Notes under the pieces: model-generated
Databases searched by the model: none
What the model was told of the DNA's origin: nothing
The model's input: only the letters and a program-made list of their open reading frames with translations
NCBI GenBank assembly: GCA_018389105.1
Contig: JACATO010002186.1
Coordinates: forward strand, 3,548,501-3,612,500
DNA: 64,000 nt
Reading direction: 5' to 3'
Source of the DNA: Nautilus pompilius
Lineage: Eukaryota; Mollusca; Cephalopoda; Nautilida; Nautilidae
In this document: one piece after another, positions 48,304 to 60,108 of the stretch
How positions within the stretch are numbered: position 1 is the stretch's first letter
Layout of the letters: each line of letters opens with the position of its first letter
Made by a program: the position numbers and the translations under genes

Positions 48304-51206
48304 CTGTATACTGCTAAGTGATGGGAGATTTGATAGCTGGAGACCCCAAAAACCCATTTCAAGACCTTTTCTATTAGTTAGCAGCTCCACTTGCAGGTGT
48401 TTTTAAAATTTTTTTTTAAACACTGCTATAGATTTAATGCATTATTTAGATAATTGACTATAACATTTCTAAATTCTAGGAATTTGCTCAGTTTTAAATA
48501 AAAGATTTTTTTAATTAAATCGTTTTTCTAAAAGATATTAAATGAATAAGAGAATAAATTGATTTAATGGTGACAAATTATCATCACTTGTGCTAGTTTA
48601 CAAGCACGCAACAAAATATTAAAAAAAATATGAAAGAAATTTTTATTCCAAGTGGATACAAAAAGTAACCGTAACAACTGACTCAAGTTTTCCTTTGGCC
48701 TGGGAGGTGGATAGAGGAGAAGTATGTTGTTGATTGTTTCTCCTGGGCCTATTATTAGATCAGGCTTATAAAACGGCTTAGCACCATTCACATTTCATCT
48801 GTAGCTCCTCAGGGCCCCTGGAAGGTTGTGTTTTTTTATTGCATAAGTAAATTTTGATAGATTACTGCAAAATTATATCAGCTGATGAAAACAAAAACAA
48901 ACAACTATACACATTCTGATTTGTTGTTTATAGGGAGTTTAACTAATGCATAACTGCCATGCTATCAGGGATGGATATTGAAACAATACTTTATTGAACA
49001 CTGAAATAAATTATTTTTGTTTGTATTTGCTTGAAATAAAATTCAACAATGAAATACAAAATTGTACATTTGTATTGTTTTTGATACAATACTGATATAA
49101 ATTAATGAAAACAGCTTGTTATTTATCTAAGCTATATAATATGCTTTTCCACTCCATGCGATGTGGTCTGAAGTTTATTTTGGCAAAATCAAAAAATGAA
49201 CACGCACTTGACTTCATCTGATATAACGTCTATTGCATTAGGGAATGGATATGTTATAAATGGCAGAATTGAATACATATTTTCATTTTTTTTTTTTTTT
49301 TTGTTACTCTTAGCCAAACCTTAGCCCCTAGAGGCTGCAAATTTTGGGTGTAGGTACTTCAGAACCTGGGTGAGGTTTTAAGCTACCACACGGCCTATAG
49401 CCATTTTTTCCATGTAGCATTGGGTTCTAACTGGAAAACCACCTACCCACCATGAATATTCTTAAAAAGGAGAATTTAAGAATGCCCACTATGGATGTAG
49501 TTACAATGTGGTTTTTGAAATTTGACACGATTGGACAACTTCTAGAGTTACATGAATTTGATGAAGAATTTATCAACATTGATCCCAGAACCTAGCTTAA
49601 CATAGCAAGGTTGGAAGAAAATCAAAGAGAATGTTTTGAAGCTAAAACCTACAAAGCTTGAAACAACATGACTTTTAGGAGTTTTTTTATATCTGATGTG
49701 ATTTGCTTGTAAACCAGAAACAGCCAAGAACAAATGTCTTTAGCTTTCCTTAAGCAAGCAATTAATGTAAAAGAAGTTATTGCAATCAGATTCAGCACCA
49801 TCATCACTCTATTTAGACCTGTTTTGTTGTCTAATGAGCAATAAAATACTGCCATTACGCATTTACAAACAATATGCGCACCTTTCAATGACTTGGATGA
49901 TAGACTGAACTAATAGCAACTTTTGCTGCTTAAATCACTTAACATCTTGTCCTCCTCTAGATATAACCCCAGAAAAATGTTGACTACAGGAGTGAGATAT
50001 CAATAACGCTAGTCTTCAGCAGTGTGGGGCTTTTCATTTAAGAGACTTTGCATTGTTAGAAAGAACATTGGAGGAAACATCAGAATGAAAACATTGCAGT
50101 CTCAACTATATCAGTTGGATTCTGTTGTGCCTTCTACTCAATTGACACAACTTGACACTGAATGTTTGTTTCAGCAGCAGTAAAAGATATATATTGTCCT
50201 TTAGAAAATAAAATCTCTTGAAACACTTGAAAACATTTTCATATGTAAGCTGCAATGTTCAGTTTCAGTATTTTTCATTTTTTCTATTTAGCTTCATCAT
50301 CTTTCATCACTTATTATATTATTATGAACAATTAGCAAATAAATTACTCAAATCTATTTAGAGTTTCACTACCTCTTTATTAGTAAATCTGAGTAGGAAT
50401 GTTTTCCATATGACCATGTGATGGAGTTAGAGGAGGCACTGAGTATGTTAGTTGTGAGTTTGCCCTAGTATTCTTGTGCTGTTAATGTATTAATTAGAAT
50501 TGTATCAATAAAATATTGAAATAATAATTTAAAAAAAAAAGAGTATTGAAAATATGATAATATTGATATTAAAACTATTTTTAAAAAATTGAAATTTGTT
50601 TCCATTCGTTGGAAGGATGAAGGGAATGCTGCAAAGATTGTTATCCTTTCATTGTAATTTTACAACAAAGATGCTCAGCATACGAGTGAGAGCTGAATTT
50701 TAATTGATTTTCCAGGAAAAATCTCATTTGGCTTAATTGTGGATGGAATTAAATTTATTTGGTTTTCAGACTCTAAATGTTTATTTTATAGAGGGGACTG
50801 ACTAGTCAGTGCACTGCATTATTGGGATTTTCTTTGAAAATTTTAAAGGAAGAAAACTGGGAAATTTAATTTATTGATTTTACTATTTTGATCACTTTTA
50901 TAGCAGTGGCTTTAAAATTGATCATGATTTCTTAATAAGCTATGGTTTGTTCTTGATATGAAATAAAATTGTTTTATTTTTCTCTTTCCTAAATATCCAA
51001 ATCCTATTTGAGCCTGTGCAAATGTACAAGATATTTAATTTGGTTGAACTCATGTTTAAAATTTAAAAAATCAGCTGTTTTAACTCGGAAAATAACAAGT
51101 TTATCAATTTTCTTTTATGTAGATTGGTTGATGAACATTGTCTTGTTTAGGCAACATCAAATTAAAACCCACAGTTAAAGGATGATGATGATTAGTGGAT
51201 TGATTC

Positions 51207-51226
51207 GTGTGTGTGTGTGTGTGTGT
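51207..51226 (+). repeat. (GT)n microsatellite
   Basis: About 10 GT units. Confidence 0.9.
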
Positions 51227-51741
51227 TTTTAGCCTAAGACACTTTTAACAGCAAGTAATGAATTATCTGACTATTTTAGAGATTTGGTCGGAGAAGGTAC
51301 ATACTGTTGGCTTGTTTGGCTACATCCAACTTGTACACAACGTGGGGGGTTTTAATGTGCATCTTGACCAGGCTGCTGAGTAGTAAACAAATGAATCTAG
51401 AATGGGAGAGGGGTTGGGGACTGGCTGTGGCATTAAACCACAAAATGCAGAGATGTCCTGGTCTTTGGCTCTCTAACTAAAGAAAATTGTTTCCATTGGA
51501 GAAGAAATGAGTGTTTTCAAAAAAGAAAAGAGGAGAAGGATTGGTAACAAGTGCTTATATCGTATATTATTACGAATTGCTGATAAAATAAGACATTTGG
51601 TGTGATAGGTAGGTAGGCATTTATTATTGATTCAGAAGCCATGTTTGATTTAATATCTACATTGTTTTGTGATGTTTTTATCAGCATTTCTATTTTCTTC
51701 CTTTTCTTTCTATTTTCCCCTCCCTTTTTTTTTTTTTCCAG

Positions 51742-51806
51742 ACAAAAATTCTGATATAACTTATAATCGCCCAGCATACTCCAGGGAAAACTCAATATCG
51801 CAACAG
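51742..51806 (+). CDS. E-protein, fifth recognised exon
   Basis: This 65-nt exon follows a very long pyrimidine tract and CAG (to 51741) and is followed by the consensus donor GTAAGT (51807). Completing the split His codon, it reads KNSDITYNRPAYSRENSISQQ and ends in phase 0. The YSRE/YSRD tetrapeptide followed a few residues later by Gln is also found in vertebrate TCF12 (SLYSRDTGLPGCQ) and TCF4. This anchors the exon to the same part of the protein. Residues 93-114 of the assembled chain. All five exons together are 342 coding nt (51+85+59+82+65), an exact multiple of three. Confidence 0.9.
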
Positions 51807-52599
51807 GTAAGTTCTCCGAGCAGATTTTCTTGTGTACACATTGATTTTTTTTTTTCCCAAGGGTTAAAAGCTGCTGCTTCAGAACTTTAGGTCTGTTAAA
51901 AACCGTCAGCCATTGATGAGTTTAAGCTGCTACCCTTAAAATTTTAATTTTTTTAAAAAAAATTTAATTATTTTAAGCGTTTGGTGGTCGGATTTTGTAG
52001 ATGGGTGTTTATCTGTAATGCAGATGTATCCTCAGATAATCTTGATGATGGTGACGAGTTTACTTAACAAAAAACCGTTGCACTTTTCTGCCAAAATCTA
52101 TGCTTCTGGAGATAAAGAAGCTTGAACAAAAAAATTAATTTGTTTGTGTTTTTTTTAAAAGTAGAATTACCTTTTTTACTTTTACTTTCCACCTATAAAC
52201 TTGGGCGAAAATAATGCAGTTATCAAGTTGCTAAACAGTCCAGAGAGAGAGATTGTTTTGTTTCAAATTTATTTTGAAAACATTCACGTCAGCTGTTCAG
52301 AGTTCATCCCAAGACTAGCTACTTAATAATAAAGAAATTAAAATATGCTAAATTAAAAAAAAATTAATATATTACTTCTTAAAATATGACTTGATAACTG
52401 AAGGTTGATGGTATAATGAAAACTTTTTTGATTTTATGGTAGAATTTGAGAAATTATTTGTTATATTCCCTTAGGTTAGGGACTACTTGAAATATTGTGT
52501 TGCAGAAATACAATGTACACCCATGTCTTTCCTTTCCCCCTTTAATATAAAATACAAAAATGATCTCGTAGTAAAAATCAACTAATGATGGTCATGTTT

Positions 52600-53060
52600 T
52601 GAATGGCTAAGAGTAACAGAACACACAAAGATTGTGCTTTATTAGAATTCTGCTTAATAACAGAGAGGCTCCCAGGTGTATCATGATGTGTGAAGTAGCT
52701 AATTAATTCCACAGCTATCAGTAACACAGAAAAAACTTGCCCAGGGTGGTGGCATTGTACAGTAAGTGACAAGATGTCTTCAGCAAATCTCAGAACTGTG
52801 CAGCAGGTGTGAAGCACATGCCCGCTTCCTAATTACCAAGATCTGTCAGATGCTGCGCATTTATCATCTCAGCTAGTGGTCAAATTGAGTGACTCTGGGT
52901 TTTACTTTCAGCCATAGGTCAGGACTCCTGAGACAATTTGAAGTGAGAAATTTAACTGCAAAGTGGAACTCCTGGGGATGGGAGTGTTTTCCATGCTCAT
53001 TATTCTCAAGAGCTAATAGTGTTTTCAGATGATGCATCTTAGGGTGGGGGGGGGTGTAAA
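52600..53060. promoter_or_regulatory. candidate intronic regulatory block C
   Basis: A non-repetitive, more GC-balanced block about 0.8 kb after the fifth exon. It carries two CAGGTG E-boxes (52673-52678 and 52804-52809) and a CTAATTAATT homeodomain-like word (about 52699-52708). The regulatory call is inference. Confidence 0.25.
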
Positions 53061-54295
53061 AGCTACCTGCAGGCATGGCAAAGAAGAAATTATATTTTCT
53101 TTTCAATTTTCCTTGACAGAAAAGTACTTTTAGGTTCTTTTAAAATTAAACAATTTTTTCTTTCTCTCTTTCCTAAAGCTATTTTGTTACCAAGTAATTG
53201 AGATCAATCATGTAATAGTTGAAAAAAAAAACAACAACCAAATTTAAATTCCTTAAATCTTCAGAAGTTGGAAATTGTAGACTTGAGCAATATTACTTTA
53301 TAATTATTTGCCTAATTAAAAGAAAACAAAAAACTCATTTATAGAGTACTACAAAAGTTTCCATTTATAGTAAAGTAAGATGCCTTTTTGTAAAATAAAC
53401 TAACCAGTTAATAACAGATAATTAGATTTGCAACTTGATATTGGCTACTCTTTTACCTGTAAAGATAAGCTCACCATCTTCAAACTCAGCTGATCAAAAT
53501 GTTTGAAATCACACTCTAGAATGCCATAATTATTTTAATGCTATGCTATGAATGTAATATATTCATGCTACAATTTCAGGAAAATTAAACAAGACGTTCT
53601 AGAGCCTGCGTGTGTAGGGGTCCCCACTGTATGTTCACCATAGTTAGATGTTCAGGTAACAGGTAAAATGAGTTTGAAATCAGTGCCATTTTATGTGGCC
53701 AGCACATCTTAGTTTACTCAGATTTATTGATTTTAAGTCCATCTCTAAATGATTCACAGCATGAGAGAACTACAACTTTTATTTCTTTAAGCAGGAGACA
53801 GCACTGTTTAGTGAAGAGAAGATTTATATTACAAAAGCAACAAAAATTAAACCCTTCATACCGATGCATGTCCTAACAAAAGCTCAGATTTTTGTTTGTA
53901 CTGAATAATATGTACTGATATCTCTAAGATGGTAGCTGGTTTTTTAGTCTTAGTTTTAATGGTGAACAACTCCATAGTTTCTGTACAAATAAACAAAATG
54001 TACCATGAAATTTTCAATTATTAAACATTTTTTAATTTTCTGTTACTGACAGTTGCCAGTGCTGATGATTGAGTAAATTTAATGCTAAAATATTAGATGA
54101 TCTAGACCAAATATAGAGTGAAGTATGTGAGGAAGATGACAATATTGTGGGCAAATTGAAAGGCCATACTAAGCTCCGACCAATGTAAATAAGTTCTTTA
54201 GTTGTTTTTCTCTGCTTCCTATGTAATCTTTCTCTCTCATTCTGTTTGTTTGGCATGGGCCTTGTTGATGCTTTGCAAGCTCTGTTGTTTGCAAA

Positions 54296-54370
54296 ATGTG
54301 TGTGTGTGTGTGGATAGACACACATGTTGGTCACGAAACCACACACATACACGCACGCGCACGCACACAG
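54296..54370. repeat. facing GT and CA/CG alternating tracts
   Basis: A (GT)n run (about 54298-54312) is followed within about 35 bases by a CACACATACACGCACGCGCA-type tract. The two arms are roughly complementary, and both are alternating purine-pyrimidine, so hairpin or Z-DNA formation is possible. Confidence 0.75.
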
Positions 54371-56314
54371 CAACAAGAACAAAGATTCAACTCAATGTAG
54401 GCCAGAGGAACTTGAAAATGATGGCTAACTAGAAGAATACGCCTGGATTGGCATTGCCAGTCACTCTGTTTAAGCCAGAGACAGAGAACTGGAACAACTG
54501 AATAAAGTGTGGCTGCTCATATGGTTTGTATGCCAGTCTTCTACCTCCTCATGTCACTGATAGCAATCAAAGGCCAATGGCAAACTGATGGCCACTCACT
54601 AATACTTTGGTTAAGTTTTATACAGGGTAAAGACAAAGATATTGGTAATTTTTTTTTTTTTTTTTTCACTTTTAACTATAGCTTTTATGATGTCTTTGAT
54701 TAAAATTTATGGGATTGCACCATCATGAACTTGTACTTGATCAGATGCGCAATTCTTTAAAACAATGAGCCACCATTGGAAAACATTATCAAGGTATCTT
54801 AAAACCTGGAGTCCTTAGACAAAAATCTTTAAGTGTTTGATATAGGCCTGTCCACATTTTCTTATTTAAATTTTGCAAATGTCAGCAACATAAAGTAGTT
54901 GCATTACTGAAGACTTATGGACAAGAACAATAATCAACAGTCAATTTGCACCTTGTAGTTTAGGCCAAGGAAAAGATGCCATTGACCTGGCCAAGATTCT
55001 CCATCTTTATAACCACCTTGCAGGTCATGTGGAAGCGCTGATCATGTATGGAATGATTGTGTATTAATTAATGTCAGGTGCCACAACTGCAAACACGAAA
55101 GGTCGCATAAAAAAAGTGACAGACTGCTCAAAACAGCAATAAGGTCAGAAAGTCAACCTGATGTTATTGATTATGTCCATGGTAGCAAGATTGAGTAAAG
55201 ACCACTTTGTACATATGGCCAAAAGCCTTTTTCTAGGAAAATACTTTGTCAAGTGCCAGAACAAAACTTCACATTTGTCACTAACAGTGACTTTAAACAA
55301 GTCAGGCTTGTCCCTGTTTGGCAGAAATTGAATCATGGTATTTAATATTTCACTAGTGATTCTACTGTCATCACAACAACATTCAAGATGTTAAAGAGAA
55401 GTTGGACCTAGACCCAGTTTATAAACTGTTGCATGCATTTTCAGTCTCCTCTTTGGCTAAAAAATCCAGTTTGTAAGAAGCCCAGACCACTGCCACTAGC
55501 AAAGATCCAGGCAGGCAGCAATGAATTGGATTGCCTCTGTTGCAGGCATTGGCGAAAAGGTTGGCTATTCAGCACGAGTAGCCCTATCTTCACAGTTAGA
55601 AGCCAAATGGAAGTGTTTGGATTTATGGCAACTGCAAAGTTACCATGAGTAGTTCCATATTAATCAGTATCCTTCTCTTTAATAAGTGGAAGAACTCTTC
55701 ACACAGGCTGAGCAGCAGAGAATGCTTCATGAATTTTTCTTGTGCACCATAGGCTATTTTCTTTCTCCATACAGTTATACAACATCTTTGAATTAATAAT
55801 GGTAATTTTAAAAAAAGGATTAAAATTCATGAAGATTCCATTCAAATTGGAATAGTTGGCAAGTTTGCAACAGCTATATATATCGATGCCAACCAACCAA
55901 GAGCAGCCCTTTCTTAGAACACTGGAACTATAACGGTTCCATGCTACACAATACACTGTTTTAACAAAGCATTCAGTGTGCAATTTCTGCATATACTTAA
56001 GTGGTATCTAGGCACAAGCTATATCTCACTAAAGGGGGCAGCACTATACATACAATAATAAATCACCAAAAGCAATTTAGAATAAGATGAACATATCAAT
56101 TACACTGGATAACAACCAATTTGCTACTGATGTAAAAGTATGTCTTAGACTAATTTGAGTATGATGTTTTTGAATCTGAAAACAGAATTAACCCAATACT
56201 AAGGATTTTTAGTTACAGAAATAAATGGAAATCTAATGTCATATATTTTGAGTGTTCTTTTTAGTACTGTGTACACACAGTAGGCCATGCGGGACAACCA
56301 CGTGGTTGCCGGCT

Positions 56315-56938
56315 TACATGTATGCTCATGCGCTGCTTGTGCTTTGTGGAATAGCTGAGATGACACAAATCATTATAAGATCAAAGAATGGCCATCCAGA
56401 ACAGACCATTCTCCAGGAAAATTCAATGTGAAACGTGTGCCACTGGTACATCTGTCCACCACTGCATATAAAGCTGGGCTTCATGAAGATCTTTGTAAAG
56501 GCAATGAGTGTTGAAGGTACGGGATTTCTTTATCTGAAAGAACAATTTGTAGCGATTTTAACTGATGCCGAGTTGAAGGCTGGAATATTTGTTGGACCCC
56601 AAATTCGTGATTTATTTTCCGATCCAGTCTTCCAGTCAAGGCTTAACCCACTGGAGCTGGCTGCATACCCTTGGGAACCACAAAGCAGACAACTATGCCA
56701 AGTTGGTTCAAGACACGACAAAAATCTTTGAAGAAACAGGTTGCTGTATGCCGCTGAAGTTGCATTTTCTTCTTTCACACGTGAATTTATTCCGGCCAAC
56801 GTTGGTGCTGTAAGCGATGAACAGGGTGATAGCTTCCACCAATGCCCGCTATCAGGGGAGATTCAACTCCAACAAGATGGGGAACTGTTGTTGGTCTCTT
56901 AAAGACAAACTGTTGCTATTCACAAGTGTAAAATCAAG
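56315..56938 (+). pseudogene. frameshifted relic of a widespread invertebrate transposon-type ORF
   Basis: Conserved blocks appear in order but in alternating frames: KEWPSRTDHSPGKFNVKRVP (from 56383), PPLHIKLGFMKIFVKAM (after a +1 shift), AELKAGIFVGPQIRDLFSDP, GNHKADNYAKLVQD (next frame), GAVSDEQGDSFHQ (frame back again) and NARYQGRFNSNKMGNCCWSL. I recognise this as a protein type found many times over in arthropod, cnidarian and mollusc genomes, usually deposited as 'uncharacterized' and apparently borne by a DNA transposon. I cannot name the superfamily with confidence. At least four frame changes make it non-functional. The N-terminal half is not recognisable upstream; 54880-55660 could hold parts of it. 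No terminal repeats found. Confidence 0.7.
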
Positions 56939-57938
56939 TACTTAGAGCATTTCTAAACAGCTAATGGATACTTTGTACAATGTGTTTATATTGTGAAATG
57001 AATTTATTTTTATTTTTTCAATTTTGTGATTTGCTTGATATATTAATAAACAATGACTGAAGATGACATTTTTCTGCAACTGCAAATCCTGATGAGCTGG
57101 CTCAATTCTGACTCAGATTTGGAATCTGCTACTTGATTTGGTAAAGGACACCTACATATACCTCAGTAGCAGATGAAAAGTTATTTTTTTTTTTTGTTGT
57201 TGTCCAGTGTTATAAACCCATGCTAAACAAATGACAAACATTACAAAAAATGAAGTAAAGAGCTACTGATTAATGGAATGTTGAGGAGCATTTCTAATTA
57301 GATTAAAATGTTTGCACTGTATTAGTTAGCATTACAATATTTGTGTCTTATTTTTGGTTTCACTTTTGGGAACTGGCCATATATTGAATTTCTTGCAGAA
57401 GTTCAATTCCTGGCATAACCAGAAATTTGTTGACGATAAACCTCTGCCTCCCTCTAGAGAGTGCTGCAGTAAGAATTTGTTGAAATAAACTGGCATGTCG
57501 GTTTGCCCAGAACTTGATAAGGGATCTTTGGTAGTTATGAAAAAAATAACAGCAGAAAGATTAGTGAAGTAACATTTGACCAGAAAGCTTGGCTGAAAGA
57601 CCTGCACAGTCAGTCCAGATGTCGAAGTTATCTGTCATGACACAAATGTAATCCAATAAAATTATCTGATCTGAAGAGTAGTGCCTTCCATTTTTAAGGG
57701 CCAGTTTAGATTACCACTGTATGACCATTAGTTATCACACAAAAGAGCAAAATAAAATTTTAGATATTTGGATAATCTCTGAACATTTGTTTTAAATTTA
57801 TTATTATTATTATTCAGTAGTCGTGTTAAAAATACTAAAAACAGCTTGCTCATGATACTTTAAAAAAAAAAAAAACAACCAAGTATCAGGATTTTTGTTT
57901 AACATTATTCTTTAGGTTTTTTTAAAATGAAAGTTTTG

Positions 57939-57946
57939 CTCTATGC
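57939..57946 (+). repeat. target-site duplication of the MITE, left
   Basis: CTCTATGC. Compare CTCCATAC at 58409-58416 and the presumed unoccupied site TTCTATAC at 2485-2492 in the other repeat copy. Confidence 0.7.
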
Positions 57947-58408
57947 CAGTGCTACTCAAAGTGCCGGTTCGTGGCGAGTTTCCAGAAAAGAAAGAAACAA
58001 TAGTATAATTTAACAGTAGCACTTCCAGGGGGAGAGCCAGCAGGCCCAGGCCCTAGGCCAAATATCCCTTTAACGAATTTAGAGTTTATGGCAGCTACAT
58101 AAGAATAGATGTTATTATGAAGGCTGCAGAGGTCGTTTGTCCCACTGGGGTATTCATATTAACATATAACATGTAATAACAAAGATGTATTGATACTAGG
58201 GTGGCCAGACGTCCGGCTTTTGAGTGATTTGTCGTCCGTTCTGCGCAACTCGAGCCGGACGTTAATTTGTCGTCCTTTTTGGGGTCTGACTAAAAATATT
58301 TTCTCGGATCGTAAACAAATAATAATATGGCACAAACATGGTACCAGTCCATGGCACATTGGAAAAAAATCTGCCGGTCTACCACATCAGATAGTTTGAG
58401 AAGCACTG
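57947..58408. mobile_element. hAT-like non-autonomous element (MITE)
   Basis: The ends are CAGTGCTACTCAAAGT (left) and, reversed, CAGTGCTTCTCAAACT (right), a 16-bp terminal inverted repeat with two mismatches and typical of hAT elements. The flanks are CTCTATGC (57939-57946) and CTCCATAC (58409-58416), an 8-bp target duplication with two later transitions. The 462-bp interior has no transposase. It contains a GC-rich stretch with inverted GACGTCCGGC/GCCGGACG words (about 58207-58262). The right flank runs directly into copy 2 of the 2475 repeat, so the element inserted at the edge of that repeat. Confidence 0.85.
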
Positions 58409-58780
58409 CTCCATACCATTCCAATTTACTTAATTTACAAGCAATGCTAATCGGTGGAATGCTGGGAACTGTCTTGTAACAAAAATAGAATAGCCAAGTT
58501 ATATTGTGTATATGATTGTTGCACTTCTATTAATTTTAATCAGGAATGCAATCTGCTCAATCCTGGATATTAAGGAGATCTTAAGACATTTTTGTATTCT
58601 CTAATTTGATTGATCTCATTAATAGTTTCCTGCCATGAAACATCACATATCATAATGATAATGCCGAGTGGATATGTTTGTGGATAAATTGCATTACTAT
58701 TAACTCTTCCATTTTTTATTTTTACCTTTAGCAAAAAACACTTAAAAACAATAGAATTGCAGCATTAAAAAAAAGCCTTT
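58409..58780 (+). repeat. dispersed repeat, copy 2 (right of the MITE)
   Basis: Same orientation as about 2485-2970. The shared words listed for copy 1 recur in order. It lacks the roughly 150 bases between the two AGTTGC-like words of copy 1 and has small extra insertions (for example ATCATAATGATAATGCCGAG near 58648-58667). Any part of the copy left of the MITE is only weakly recognisable. Confidence 0.75.
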
Positions 58781-58962
58781 ATATTATAATCATCAGGAAA
58801 AAATTGCGATAAAGTATAATCTTGACAATCTAGTCTTTGTATTTCTGAGACCAGGAGAATTTACATATATTATTTTTGTTGGTCAGAACATTTGAAAAAA
58901 TAAAATATTTTAAAGTGTGAAATTAATTTTGGAACCTTGAGATATTTCGCTATTGTTTTTAG

Positions 58963-58996
58963 TTTCGTGGCTCTTCTTTACCCCTTTTGCAATCTG
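58963..58996 (+). CDS. candidate sixth E-protein exon (34 nt)
   Basis: The acceptor is CTATTGTTTTTAG (to 58962) and the donor GTAATT (58997). Entered in phase 0, as the previous exon requires, it reads FRGSSLPLLQS plus one base of a Gly codon, with no stop. Ser/Leu/Gln-rich sequence after a YSRE...SQQ segment is what the family shows here: in vertebrate TCF12, YSRD...GCQ is followed by SSLLRQ. The exon is very small and the donor is not the best match, so chance remains a real possibility. If it is not used, the next exon lies beyond the window or was missed. Confidence 0.45.
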
Positions 58997-60089
58997 GTAA
59001 TTTTAGAGTGTCAGCTGGTTATGTTGCTGCTGGTGTGGTTTGTTTGAGACATGCCTACAAATGCACAGGTGTTTTTTTTTTTTTTTTTTAAAAGTTTTCT
59101 CATCGAATAGATTGTAACAGCATCCCATTTCTTACTGAACTTCCAAAATAATATTTCTGAAGCAGTGTTGAAAATCAACACAGTTAATAGTGATATTCCT
59201 TAATGTCTGTATGCAGTGGTTTCTGTATCTGTCCCCTCACTCAGGAAGGGACTTATTACATCAGGTATCAAATCATCATGAAATTATTTCCTCAAGTTGA
59301 TGAACAATATAACTTGAGTGTATCATATCTGAAGATTTCAAATTATTGAGATATAATTAATAGAATTAATAAAGATGTAAGATCACAAAATATTGACCAA
59401 ATCCTTATTTTGACAAACAACAGTACACCCAAAAAGTTACTGTTGGAATGGTTCTATTTAAGAAAGGAAAAAATGTGCTATATATTCAAAGAAGAAATTT
59501 TGAATGGAAAATCTGATCATAAATTAAAGCAGATTTGTTTTTAAATTATAGCTACATTTAAGAAATTGTTGTGTACAAATGAATAAACTAAGTAACTGAT
59601 CAAATAAAGCGGCTAGTAATACACAGTTGATGACAAAAATTGAACTAATTGCAACAAAACCTGAGCTAATCAATGTGTCAGCAATGCTTCCCGATAATTA
59701 ACCCAAAGAGGACTGACTGACCATGGGAATTCTAAATAGTGAAGTTTATGTAGCTGGTGATCTCTGATATGTGGCCAGGTGGTTGATTGCTGTTTTATAA
59801 TACATCAATCGCTGACACTTAAGCTATACTAGAGGAACACGGTGAATCATTAATTAGTATGGCTATTATAGAAAGGTATGTGGATGATCAGGAATATTCA
59901 GCAACAATAGCAGAATGAGAAAAGCATCTACATTTTGCTAAACATGCCAGAAAATATTTAAGATGCTCTATTTTATCACAGTATTGTGTATTTGTGCCAC
60001 AAGTATGCACTTTTTTTTTAATTGCAGGAGTTTCTACGGATGGATTAGTTATCCATGTGTAGTGTTTCACAACGACTTGTTATGTTACC

Positions 60090-60108
60090 ACACACACACA
60101 CACACACA
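60090..60108 (+). repeat. (CA)n microsatellite
   Basis: About 9 CA units. Confidence 0.9.

Larger units (their letters stand above)
45370..51741 (+). other. intron 4 (about 6.4 kb), E-protein gene
   Basis: A phase-1 intron. Simple repeats are a (CT)n tract at about 48282-48303 and (GT)n at about 51207-51226. The block 49300-50180 begins after a T run, is more complex than its flanks and looks like an old insertion, but no motif identifies it. 47500-47890 is similar in character. Elsewhere I see AT-rich intron only. Confidence 0.8.

Noticed and set aside
54032-54382. A 116-codon minus-strand open frame
   Set aside because: Its N-terminal half is translation of GT/CA microsatellite (Cys/Val and His/Thr repeats). 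No domain.
60015-60051. An exon-like block after TTTTTTAATTGCAG with an open frame
   Set aside because: The donor (GTTATC) is poor, and a stop follows shortly after if it is not used. There is no family similarity.
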